A stretch of DNA of 6,045 nucleotides from DSAR01 sp034437315 (GTDB lineage Bacteria; Chloroflexota; Anaerolineae; B4-G1): NCBI GenBank assembly GCA_034437315.1, contig DAOTUC010000241.1, forward strand, positions 1 to 6,045. Direction: 5' to 3'. The notes under the pieces were generated by a model. That model saw nothing but the letters and a program-made list of their open reading frames with translations, was not told the DNA's origin and ran no database searches. The translations under genes were made by a program, and so were the position numbers. Positions within the stretch are counted from its first letter, which is position 1. Each line of letters opens with the position of its first letter. This document shows positions 1 to 6,045 of the stretch, piece after piece.

Positions 1-249
1 GATGATGACGGTATACTGCACCAGGTAAAATACGAACCCGACCAGATAGCCGAGCACCTCCGATTGACCCTCTCCCTCCATCAGCGTGGTGAAAAAGCCG
101 GTCAGGAGCAGGGGAAAGGCAAAGCTGGCGGTCACCAGTAACACACCAATCGAAGAGAGGATGGGGAATAGGATCAACTCCTTATCAGCGCGCAGGACGC
201 CCGCGCTGGCTTTGATCAAGGTCCAACTGTTTTGCATTCGCTCGAACAT
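1..249 (-). CDS. DUF6159-family integral membrane protein, N-terminal part (cut by window edge)
   Basis: This is the first 83 codons of a minus-strand gene whose reading frame is still open at base 1. The protein begins MFERMQNSWTLIKAS, followed by a GVLRADKELILFP segment. This matches my memory of the start of DUF6159 proteins, which open with a short amphipathic stretch (MFERxxNSWxLxKAS...VLRxDKELLLFP) before several membrane helices. Two hydrophobic segments are visible, at about residues 25-51 and 66-83, separated by a short acidic loop (MEGEGQSE). The start at 249 is fixed by a perfect AGGAGG seven bases upstream; a nearby ATG at 254 is out of frame. The function of the family is unknown to me, and cytoplasmic-membrane localisation is inferred from the helices. 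It lies downstream of the large secreted-protein gene on the same strand but is separated by 155 bases and a palindrome, so co-transcription is uncertain. Confidence 0.8.
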   Translation of the reverse strand, partial: MFERMQNSWTLIKASAGVLRADKELILFPILSSIGVLLVTASFAFPLLLTGFFTTLMEGEGQSEVLGYLVGFVFYLVQYTVII

Positions 250-256
250 GACATTA

Positions 257-262
257 CCTCCT
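257..262 (-). promoter_or_regulatory. Shine-Dalgarno site of the DUF6159-type gene
   Basis: The minus strand reads AGGAGG followed by seven bases (TAATGTC) and then ATG at 249. This is a consensus ribosome binding site with good spacing. It decides between the ATG at 249 and the out-of-frame ATG at 254. Confidence 0.85.
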
Positions 263-307
263 AAAATCTTGGTTTGGATGGCTAAGGTTTTATCGATTTG
301 ACTGCTG

Positions 308-346
308 GTGTGCTGCGCGCGCCTCAGCGAGGCGCACGCAGCACGC
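308..346. repeat. Intergenic palindrome (long GC-rich hairpin) with GTAGGGGCGAAT-type flank
   Basis: Bases 311-325 pair with 329-343 around a three-base loop (AGC), giving a 15-bp stem with a single C/A mismatch (318/336). The stem extends by a G-C pair at 310/344, a T-G wobble at 309/345 and a G-C pair at 308/346. On the minus strand it is directly preceded by CAGTAGGGGCGAATGCG (360-344). I recognise the GTAGGGGCGAAT string as a frequent component of dispersed palindromic repeats in Chloroflexota and cyanobacteria. The element sits in the 155-bp gap between the end of the secreted-protein gene and the DUF6159-type gene. There is no T-run on either side, so a classical intrinsic terminator is not supported. 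It may protect transcript ends, or be a non-autonomous dispersed repeat. Confidence 0.7.
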
Positions 347-404
347 ATTCGCCCCTACTGCTCAAACTCGGCTTTTGTACTTCGCCTCTCTTCTGTTCTG
401 AGGA

Positions 405-3400
405 TCACTCATTTCTTAATACCAGCGGTAGATAGATGAACGTGTTCCTGTCTTGGAGCGTGATGGGATGGCTATCAGATGTGTAGACGGTATCAGGATC
501 GCCCAACTCGCTGACGGTGACGGTGACTGTTTTTGCGCCTACCTCTGTCCACGCGAAGGACACCGTGCTGGTGAGAGCCACGGTCTCGGTGAAGGGCGAT
601 TGCTCGGCAGCCGTCCAGGTGTAGAGCGCGGGGAGGATTGCGGTGCCCGGCGACAGCGTCGCGGTGAACGTATATGAGGTGTTGACGTCGCCCTCTTCTG
701 GACCAGTGATCACCACGTGTGGCTTGGTCGATGGATTGATGGTGATGACGTGGGTGCCTGTCACTGCGCCGATGGGGTTGCTGGCGGTGACGACGATGGT
801 CTGAGCGCCCGGCGTCATCCAGAGGAATGAGGCGCTATCATTTTGGCCCTTGTTTGGGTGAGTTTCGGTGTCCAAACCCTGAGGTCGCCAGATGTAGGTG
901 ATGGGAGTGGTTGCCGTGGGGTTGACGGAGGCAGTAAAGGTATACTCCACGCCAGTCTCGCCGCTCTCGGGGCCAGTGATGTTCAACTCGATAGGCGCAC
1001 TCATAATCTGGCTCAACGGGACGTTGTGTCGCACCGGCTCGTTGACCACGACCAGGTCAGGGCTGGTGTACGTATGATACCCTTCCTTCTCGGCGACGAC
1101 GCGGTAGGTGCCCCTCGGCGTGTAGAACGAAAAGTACCCATCCTCCCCCGTGATCTGGGGATTGATCTGATTATCATAGTTCCACGCATCCCACGTCACC
1201 CATGCTCCCACATGGGTATCGGAATAGTAGCAGGTGACCTTCACGCCGGAGATAGTATCACTGATCGTGCCGCTGGCCTCGTAGACGAAACCGTCGGGGT
1301 CGATGAGCACCGGCCCTCCTTCGATCACCGAAGTTGTGCCATCAGCGGTCACGCCGATCACAAAGTCGCCATCCTGGAGCAGGGGATCAAACACGCCCAC
1401 GAAAAGCCCCGGGCTTTCCTCGATCAGGTCAATCGTTCTGGTGCCCAACGTGACGGTGACGGCAGCGGATGTAGTGTAGGAGACCGGCACCTGGACGCGG
1501 AAGCGCTTGTCCGTGCGGGGCCAGACGCGCCAATCGTTGTCGGGATTGGCGCAGCCGTTGATGTCGCGGGGAGGACTGAGGAGCCAGCCGCCATTGCTCC
1601 ACGGCCCGGCGCGCACGCCGAGGGGGTCGTAGCTGAGGCCCGGCTCCACCGTGAGCGACAGCGGCCGGGAAGCGGGGCCGACCCCGTGGCTATTTTCGGC
1701 GGTAGCGGTGATGACGTGTTGTCCGGCGGTCAAACCTGGCGCTACCGCAAAGCCGCTTTCGGTAGAGTCGATGGTATCGCTCAAGATTTCCGTCCCATCG
1801 ACGTAAAGGTGAACCGTGACGCCGCTGGCGACCGACCCGCTGAGCGTCGGGGTAAGCTGATTGGTCACGCCGCAGGGTGTGGCAAAGCGCGGTGCGGAGG
1901 GGGTGCCTGCCGAAGTGTAACTAACCTCGACCCAATCCAGCATCGGCGACACGTCGGTCGAGGTGGTCGAGAAGGTAACGCGATATTGGAGGAACTGGCC
2001 CGGCGGCGAGGTGATGGCATTGTTCACCGGCGTCCAAGCGGACCACTCACCACCGGCAACTCGCGAGCGGGACTCGAACGCCAGCGACGTGCCCCCCGGG
2101 GTGTCAGCGGCGTACGTCAGGTCGCCCCAGGAGGCGAGATCGACACCGGTATCGAAGGCCGGTGACGTGTAGCGTCCCTCCTGGGCGTACTCGGGCACGG
2201 GGAGGGACTGGGCGGAATAAATCGCATAACTACCGTTCTGCCAGTTCTCCCAGACGACGGTGGCGTTGTCGCTGTCATCCACCGCGATGGCGGGATGATA
2301 CTGAGAGGCCAGGTCGATGTTGTCATTGATCCGGCTGTTGCCTCCCCATGAACCGCCGGTGGGCCGAGTGGCAAAGTAGATGTTAAGACCGACATCGCGA
2401 TAATCCTCCCAGACGGCGTAAGCGTTGCCGCCTCCGCTCACCGCGATGGCCGGATCGTATTGGGATCTTGTCCCCAAATCATCGTTAACCTTCTCGTTGG
2501 CGCTCCAGGTGCCAGTTACCGGACGAGTGGCGAAGTAGATGTCACCATAGTCGCCATCACGTCGATCCTCCCATACCATGTAGGCGTTGCCGTTATCATC
2601 TGCTGCAATGCCTGGATCCCATTGAAGATTCGTTCCATCACCATCATCGTTGGCCAGTACTGCGTCGCTCCAGATCCCTATCGCTGAACGGCGGATGGCA
2701 TAGACGTTGGGCCAACTGCCTGCCCCCCAGGCAAACCAGGCAACGTGGAGACTCCCGTCGCCCCCTGACGCGATCACCGGATCCTGGAACGCTAACTGAT
2801 CGACAATCTGCGTGCCGGCACTCCAGACCCCTCCCGCCGGACGTTCGGCTAAGTTGATAAAGTTCTCAGAACCCGATTCCCAATTCTTCCACACGGCGTA
2901 GGCGTCCCCGACGTCGGAGACAGCGATGTCGGGCGTCCGTGGATTGGAATCTGGGCCGGTGATGGGATCGCTGACCTGGACGTTGGCCTCCCACATTCCA
3001 CTGGCTGATCGGTGGGCGGCGTATATGTCTGCGGCGTATATGTCTGCGGTGTAATTTCGGTTATCTTGCCACACAACGTGGGCGTTGCCGCTGTCGACCA
3101 CCCCAATCTTGGGATCATATTGCCCGGCCTCCCCGCCGTCGTCGTTGACCTGGTCAGCGCTGGCCCACATGCCGCCCGCCGGGAGGTGGGAGAAGTAGAC
3201 GTCGCTGTTGCCGTTACGCCAATCCTCCCAGACGGCATAGGCATTCCCCTCCTCGTCCATAGCGACGTCGGGGTGATATTGGGCGACCGTCCCCGTGTCT
3301 TCGTGGATTCGAACGTTGGCGCTACACGCATCACCCACTGGGCAATGGGCAAAGTAGACATCCGCGTTGCCGTTGCGCCAATCCTCCCATAGCGCATAGG

Positions 3401-4835
3401 CATTGCCGTCGTTGTCCACGGACAGGGCCGGAATCTGTCCGACACGGTACAAACTTCCACGGGATCCCCGAATACCGTCACTAATCTCGGTCTCAGTGAT
3501 CCACGAACCACCGGATGGGCGAGTCGAGAAATAGATGTCATCCCTGCTATCCCAAAGCACGTAAGCGTTCCCATCACCATCCACCTGGATGTCGGGATCG
3601 CTCCAAGGATCAGGCTGTGTGGGAGCATAGGAAACAGGGAACGGGTCAAACTCTTCTATGATCATGTTGACTCTGACATTGGCACCCCAGTCGCTGCCCG
3701 CCGGACGATAGGAGAAGTAGAGCGTTCCATCTACTGTGCCAACACAGTAGTCCACCCATACGGCATAGGCATTGCCACTGCTGTCCACAGCGATGTCGGG
3801 GGCCTGTCGCGTGATGGTCGCTGTTGTATCTTCGTTGATCCGGCTCTGCGTTCCCCAATCGCCTCCTGCTGGCCGATGGGCGAAGTAGATGTCTGAGCGG
3901 CCGTTGCGACCGTCTGTCCACACGGCATAGACGTTGCCGCCCGCATCCACCGCGATGTCAGGAGCGTACTGAGAGGTCGTGCTGGCGTCATCATTGACCT
4001 TGCTTTCGGTGCTCCACGCGCCTCCGGCCGGACGGGTGGCAAAGTAGATATCGCCATAGTCGTTGCGCCTGTCGCTCCACAAAGCGTAGGCGGTTCCAGC
4101 ACCGTCCACCGCGATGGCTGGTGGGGTATACTGCGATGCCTCGCCCATAGCGTTGACCTTGACGTTAGCGCCCCAGTCGCCTTCGGCCGGGCGATAGGCA
4201 AAGTAGACATCCCAACTGCCATTACGGTCGTCATTCCAGACGGCGTAGGCGTTCCCACTGGCATCAACCGTGATGACGGGCAACTGCTGGCTGTTGGCGC
4301 CAGGGTCATCATTGATCTTCTCCATACTTCCCCAGGCACCGCCCGCCGGACGGTAGGCAAAGTAGACGTCGGGATGTTCGTTCCGATAGTCCTCCCACAC
4401 GGCGTAGGCATTGCCCGTCTCGTCCACCGCGATGCTGGGTTTGCCTTGCGCCGAGGCCAGCTCTTCCAATGGGGAGATGGGCACGTTCTCCCCAAAGTGC
4501 CGCTGCGCTAATTGCAACGTGCCCGACACAGACCTGCTATCGAGCCACTCCAATGTTCCCTGCTCCCAATCGGTGCGGGCATCCTGGGTCCAGGTGTAGA
4601 CGTCACCTGTTTGCATAGCGACGTCCTGGTTTTTGACGTAGGTTTCCTGTGGGACCCGAGGTACAGAGAAGGTCTCTACTGAACGCTCATGCGGAGAATA
4701 TGTCGAGGTGGTGAAATAGGCGTTGGCTGTCGGCGGTAGTTCTCCATTATTCTCTGGACTTGCCGCCACAGGCAAAGGATAAACGAGTGACATCAGACTT
4801 GCGAACAGAACGAACAAATACCCATACCGTTTCAT
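405..4835 (-). CDS. Large secreted multidomain protein: propeller-type repeat array, beta-sandwich, Ig-like, carboxypeptidase-regulatory-like and PKD-like domains, YLPLVLRN tail
   Basis: This encodes a 1476-residue exported protein that I cannot assign to a named family. I place the start at 4835 because GAGGGG lies five bases upstream and the signal peptide begins directly with MKRYG. An ATG at 4850 would add five residues (MRGVK) and has a weaker site. Domains in order (residues from 4835): signal peptide 1-25, ending PVAA before SPENN; a low-similarity N-terminal region to about 134; thirteen full repeats plus a half repeat, 135-876, of the form IAVDxxGNAYAVWEDxRNG, then DIYFAxRPAGGxW, then VNDDxGxxSQYxP; a beta-sandwich module with SPAFDTG, WSAW and LQYRVTF signatures, 877-979; a bacterial Ig-like domain, about 980-1074; a beta-rich stretch, 1075-1181; a carboxypeptidase-regulatory-like (transthyretin-fold) domain, about 1182-1276, with GEDGYFSFYTPRGTYRVVAEKEGY; two PKD-like domains, about 1282-1371 and 1372-1461; and the tail. 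No catalytic motif is visible. The repeats resemble sialidase/BNR propellers, but their Asp boxes are degenerate. A cell-surface or extracellular binding role is inferred only. Confidence 0.9.
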   Translation of the reverse strand: MKRYGYLFVLFASLMSLVYPLPVAASPENNGELPPTANAYFTTSTYSPHERSVETFSVPRVPQETYVKNQDVAMQTGDVYTWTQDARTDWEQGTLEWLDSRSVSGTLQLAQRHFGENVPISPLEELASAQGKPSIAVDETGNAYAVWEDYRNEHPDVYFAYRPAGGAWGSMEKINDDPGANSQQLPVITVDASGNAYAVWNDDRNGSWDVYFAYRPAEGDWGANVKVNAMGEASQYTPPAIAVDGAGTAYALWSDRRNDYGDIYFATRPAGGAWSTESKVNDDASTTSQYAPDIAVDAGGNVYAVWTDGRNGRSDIYFAHRPAGGDWGTQSRINEDTTATITRQAPDIAVDSSGNAYAVWVDYCVGTVDGTLYFSYRPAGSDWGANVRVNMIIEEFDPFPVSYAPTQPDPWSDPDIQVDGDGNAYVLWDSRDDIYFSTRPSGGSWITETEISDGIRGSRGSLYRVGQIPALSVDNDGNAYALWEDWRNGNADVYFAHCPVGDACSANVRIHEDTGTVAQYHPDVAMDEEGNAYAVWEDWRNGNSDVYFSHLPAGGMWASADQVNDDGGEAGQYDPKIGVVDSGNAHVVWQDNRNYTADIYAADIYAAHRSASGMWEANVQVSDPITGPDSNPRTPDIAVSDVGDAYAVWKNWESGSENFINLAERPAGGVWSAGTQIVDQLAFQDPVIASGGDGSLHVAWFAWGAGSWPNVYAIRRSAIGIWSDAVLANDDGDGTNLQWDPGIAADDNGNAYMVWEDRRDGDYGDIYFATRPVTGTWSANEKVNDDLGTRSQYDPAIAVSGGGNAYAVWEDYRDVGLNIYFATRPTGGSWGGNSRINDNIDLASQYHPAIAVDDSDNATVVWENWQNGSYAIYSAQSLPVPEYAQEGRYTSPAFDTGVDLASWGDLTYAADTPGGTSLAFESRSRVAGGEWSAWTPVNNAITSPPGQFLQYRVTFSTTSTDVSPMLDWVEVSYTSAGTPSAPRFATPCGVTNQLTPTLSGSVASGVTVHLYVDGTEILSDTIDSTESGFAVAPGLTAGQHVITATAENSHGVGPASRPLSLTVEPGLSYDPLGVRAGPWSNGGWLLSPPRDINGCANPDNDWRVWPRTDKRFRVQVPVSYTTSAAVTVTLGTRTIDLIEESPGLFVGVFDPLLQDGDFVIGVTADGTTSVIEGGPVLIDPDGFVYEASGTISDTISGVKVTCYYSDTHVGAWVTWDAWNYDNQINPQITGEDGYFSFYTPRGTYRVVAEKEGYHTYTSPDLVVVNEPVRHNVPLSQIMSAPIELNITGPESGETGVEYTFTASVNPTATTPITYIWRPQGLDTETHPNKGQNDSASFLWMTPGAQTIVVTASNPIGAVTGTHVITINPSTKPHVVITGPEEGDVNTSYTFTATLSPGTAILPALYTWTAAEQSPFTETVALTSTVSFAWTEVGAKTVTVTVSELGDPDTVYTSDSHPITLQDRNTFIYLPLVLRNE
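408..437 (-). other. C-terminal YLPLVLRN motif of the secreted protein
   Basis: The last ten residues are IYLPLVLRNE, directly after the second PKD-like domain and a short DRNTF linker. Exported Chloroflexota proteins often end in a (V/I)YLPLV(L/M)(R/K)N-type tail. The tail is short, hydrophobic and closed by a basic residue, but it is too short to be a membrane helix and lacks the long basic tail of LPXTG or PEP-CTERM signals. Its role is unknown; a sorting or anchoring signal is plausible but unproven. Confidence 0.65.
2208..4433 (-). repeat. Array of 13 full and one half propeller-type protein repeats, period about 53 codons (159 bp)
   Basis: The repeats start at residues 135, 188, 241, 294, 348, 416, 471, 524, 577, 637, 688, 743 and 797 of the 1476-residue protein, with a half repeat at 850-876. 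Lengths are 51-55 residues except the fifth (68, with an insertion after RVN) and the ninth (60, partly from a 15-bp duplication). The sixth lacks the WRNG loop (DSRDDIYFS). In the seventh, the usual RPAGGxW is replaced by CPVGDAC. Repeats ten and eleven are the most diverged. The best conserved are 1-4, 7, 8, 12 and 13. Each unit contains about four potential beta strands, as expected for one blade of a beta-propeller. The VDxDGNAY forms in repeats six and seven resemble calcium-binding DxDxG loops. Propeller folding is inferred from repeat length and strand pattern. Confidence 0.85.
3016..3045 (-). repeat. Perfect in-frame 15-bp tandem duplication inside the ninth propeller repeat
   Basis: The plus strand carries GCGGCGTATATGTCT twice in succession (3016-3030 and 3031-3045), followed by a decayed partial third unit. 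The protein therefore reads ADIYAADIYAAHR where other repeats have a single DIYFAHR. Removing one unit restores the normal strand spacing, so this looks like a recent replication-slippage insertion of five residues that preserved the frame. Confidence 0.9.
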
Positions 4836-4840
4836 TTTTA

Positions 4841-4846
4841 CCCCTC
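4841..4846 (-). promoter_or_regulatory. Ribosome binding site deciding the start of the large secreted protein
   Basis: The minus strand reads GAGGGG followed by TAAAA and ATG at 4835. This is a better site than the AAGAG in front of the ATG at 4850, so I prefer the start at 4835. The choice matters little for function, because both products carry the same signal peptide core. Confidence 0.6.
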
Positions 4847-4928
4847 TCATTTTACTCTTGTTTCCTTGTACACAATATCTCCAACAAATACTTGCATCTT
4901 GACAATTATGCGCTTCTTTTCCCCTGGC

Positions 4929-5912
4929 CTACAGGATGCGCCGGACGAACTCGAAGCGCAGGATCCACTGGCTGAACAGGAACGTGACCGGTACGCTGAC
5001 GATCGTCACCAGGATGAACTTGACCAGCGGCGGCCATTCGACGCCGGTCGCCGTGTATTGGAACAGCAAGACGACCGGCACGTGGAACAGGTAGGCGGCG
5101 TACTGGCTGCGGGCCAGTGTCTTCCCCCATCGCCCCTGGATGTTGAACCGCTCGCGGAACAGGACCGGCAGGCCGATGCACATCCCGCAGCACAACACCG
5201 CCTCCCAGATGGGGTACAGTATTCCCATCGCGACGTCGCCAACCGGCAGGACCGACCACAGCCCCAGCGCGTAGACGGTCCACACCGCCGAGGCGGCTAT
5301 GCCGACCAGCAGCCAGGCCCATCCTATCCGGTTGGGAAATTCGAGGAACCAGCGCCGGTGGTAGGCCAACGCCCCGACGATGAAAAAGCCCAAGTCGCGG
5401 GGCAAGTCGGCAAAGGCGACCTGGATGATCCCCAGCAAGCCGACCCACCGGTCGATGGGATACCAGATGCGGACGATGCCAGTCGCCACTGCGACCGTCA
5501 GGGCAAAGAGCAGGATGACCCGGTGGGTCACGGGGGGCGGCTCCGACCGGCGCGCTGCTGGGGGATGGTTCTGCACCGCGCGCAGCCCTGCGTAAACCAG
5601 GCTAAAGAGCAGCAGATGCTCGACGTACCAGAGGTGGCCGAAATTCAGCTCCGGCCAGGCCGGTCCACTCCAGCCGGCCGGCTGCTTGCCAAACCCAAAG
5701 TAGATGTCGGCATAGTAGCGCCAAAAGGTGAGCGGGCCGAGGTCGCCGGTCCGGAGATGGGCCAGGTACTGTTGAAGGGGGATGACGAGCAAGAAAAAGA
5801 ACAGCAGCGGCGGGCCGAGTCGCTGGAGACGGCCCCGCAGGAAGGGTCGAGGCCCGTGCCGCTCGTAGGAAGCTACCATAAAGTAGCCCGAGATCATAAA
5901 GAAGAGGCTCAT
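4929..5912 (-). CDS. Acyltransferase 3 family (OafA/YrhL-like) membrane protein, N-terminally truncated, possibly a pseudogene
   Basis: Proteins of this family move acyl groups (for example acetyl) onto sugars or glycans at the cytoplasmic membrane through about ten helices. The 327 residues visible here contain several family hallmarks: MSLFFMISGYF at 1-11; the basic FLRGRLQRLGPP at 25-35; GHLWYVEHLLLF at 92-103; LPRDLGFFIVGALAYHRRWF at 170-189; and YAAYLFHVPVV at 271-281. The C-terminus ends RFEFVRRIL, like intact relatives. Missing is the usual 50-70 residue N-terminus with the first helix, which carries the RxxA...H motif including the histidine considered catalytic. The frame upstream of the ATG at 5912 has no family similarity and meets a stop after about ten codons. 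There is no Shine-Dalgarno before 5912. The gene is 93 bases upstream of the secreted-protein start and on the same strand. The C-terminal part is intact in frame, so truncation is recent or the fragment is still translated. I think enzyme activity is unlikely. Family assignment is secure; the pseudogene status is inferred. Confidence 0.8.
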   Translation of the reverse strand: MSLFFMISGYFMVASYERHGPRPFLRGRLQRLGPPLLFFFLLVIPLQQYLAHLRTGDLGPLTFWRYYADIYFGFGKQPAGWSGPAWPELNFGHLWYVEHLLLFSLVYAGLRAVQNHPPAARRSEPPPVTHRVILLFALTVAVATGIVRIWYPIDRWVGLLGIIQVAFADLPRDLGFFIVGALAYHRRWFLEFPNRIGWAWLLVGIAASAVWTVYALGLWSVLPVGDVAMGILYPIWEAVLCCGMCIGLPVLFRERFNIQGRWGKTLARSQYAAYLFHVPVVLLFQYTATGVEWPPLVKFILVTIVSVPVTFLFSQWILRFEFVRRIL

Positions 5913-6045
5913 AAAGAAGCAGCAATTCCAATTATGACCTTCTTATGGGACAAAATCCCTGATTTAGCATCCAAATGCTTGTCCTATGGGGCGCAAAGGC
6001 CATTTTAAGCCTACTTTTGGGGCGCAAACCCTAAGATTCGGCCAT
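5913..6045. other. A+T-richer non-coding stretch with short direct and inverted repeats, possible end of an inserted element
   Basis: No frame here encodes the missing acyltransferase N-terminus or any protein I recognise. The base composition is visibly richer in A and T than the adjoining gene. An 11-bp direct repeat, TGGGGCGCAAA, occurs at 5987-5997 and 6018-6028. An imperfect inverted repeat joins ATGGGACAA (5945-5953) with TTGTCCTAT (5979-5987), and GGGA...TCCC (5947-5959) and GCAT...ATGC (5967-5978) are shorter palindromes within it. The stretch could be the terminal region of an insertion sequence or a rearrangement joint, but no transposase is visible and the element, if real, continues outside the window. 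Confidence 0.4.

Noticed and set aside
308..346. The palindrome read as an intrinsic terminator of the secreted-protein gene
   Set aside because: On the minus strand the stem is followed by CCAGCAGTCAAATCG, with no run of T, so the defining second half of such a terminator is absent.
843..2165. A 440-codon open frame on the plus strand, antisense to the secreted-protein gene
   Set aside because: Its translation is rich in Arg, Gly and Asp with no recognisable domain, signal or repeat logic, and it overlaps clearly coding Ig-like and carboxypeptidase-regulatory-like modules on the other strand. It is a GC-driven shadow.
2208..4433. Regular repeats of about 159 bp considered as a CRISPR array or DNA satellite
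   Set aside because: The units are protein-coding in one continuous frame, differ most at synonymous and loop positions, and lack identical short repeats with unique spacers.
2208..4433. Assignment of the array to a catalytic sialidase
   Set aside because: The unit lacks a proper Asp box (SxDxGxTW), and no arginine triad or sialidase active-site pattern is visible. Only a general resemblance to propeller repeats remains.
4905..4910. A CATAAT hexamer on the minus strand as a -10 box for the secreted-protein gene
   Set aside because: No acceptable -35 hexamer lies 16-18 bases upstream, and in this short A+T-rich gap a single -10-like match is expected by chance.
5602..5931. A 109-codon minus-strand frame overlapping the start of the acyltransferase, considered as a displaced N-terminal fragment
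   Set aside because: It overlaps codons already used by the acyltransferase frame, and its Pro/Arg/Ala-rich sequence shows none of the family's first-helix motif, so it does not supply the missing N-terminus.
4866..6008. A 380-codon open frame on the plus strand, antisense to the acyltransferase
   Set aside because: The translation is dominated by Gln, Asp, Pro and Arg with no hydrophobic core pattern, and it is the complement of a gene with clear family motifs. It is a shadow.

Overview
The window most likely comes from a bacterium of the phylum Chloroflexota (Anaerolineae/Caldilineae-like). I infer this from three things. The giant secreted protein ends in a YLPLVLRN tail, which I know mainly from exported Chloroflexota proteins. 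Its Ig/PKD-like modules are of the ITGPxxG...YTFTA type common in that phylum. An intergenic palindrome is flanked by a GTAGGGGCGAAT-type sequence of the kind scattered through Chloroflexota and cyanobacterial genomes. No rRNA, tRNA or housekeeping gene is present to confirm this.

All three supported genes lie on the minus strand. Read in the direction of transcription (right to left), the layout is as follows. (1) 5913-6045 is a visibly A+T-richer stretch without a recognisable gene, carrying short direct and inverted repeats. (2) 4929-5912 is a membrane acyltransferase of the OafA/YrhL type (acyltransferase 3 family). It begins abruptly in what should be the end of its first conserved block, so its N-terminus appears to be missing. 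(3) 405-4835 is a secreted multidomain protein of 1476 residues. It has a signal peptide, an array of about 14 propeller-type repeats of roughly 53 residues, a beta-sandwich module, an Ig-like domain, a carboxypeptidase-regulatory-like domain, two PKD-like domains and the YLPLVLRN tail. (4) 250-404 is an intergenic region with a strong palindrome. (5) 249-1 is the first 83 codons of a DUF6159-type membrane protein with an excellent ribosome binding site, cut by the window edge.

Nothing suggests that these genes form one pathway. The surface protein has its own ribosome binding site, the acyltransferase upstream of it looks damaged, and the DUF6159 gene is separated from it by 155 bases containing a palindrome. 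I see no defence system, CRISPR array or complete mobile element. The most interesting content is the architecture of the large protein: a 14-fold repeat whose outer half-repeats complement each other and which seems to be nested inside another domain, plus a fresh in-frame 15-bp duplication in one repeat. The possible junction at the 5' end of the acyltransferase is the next most interesting point.
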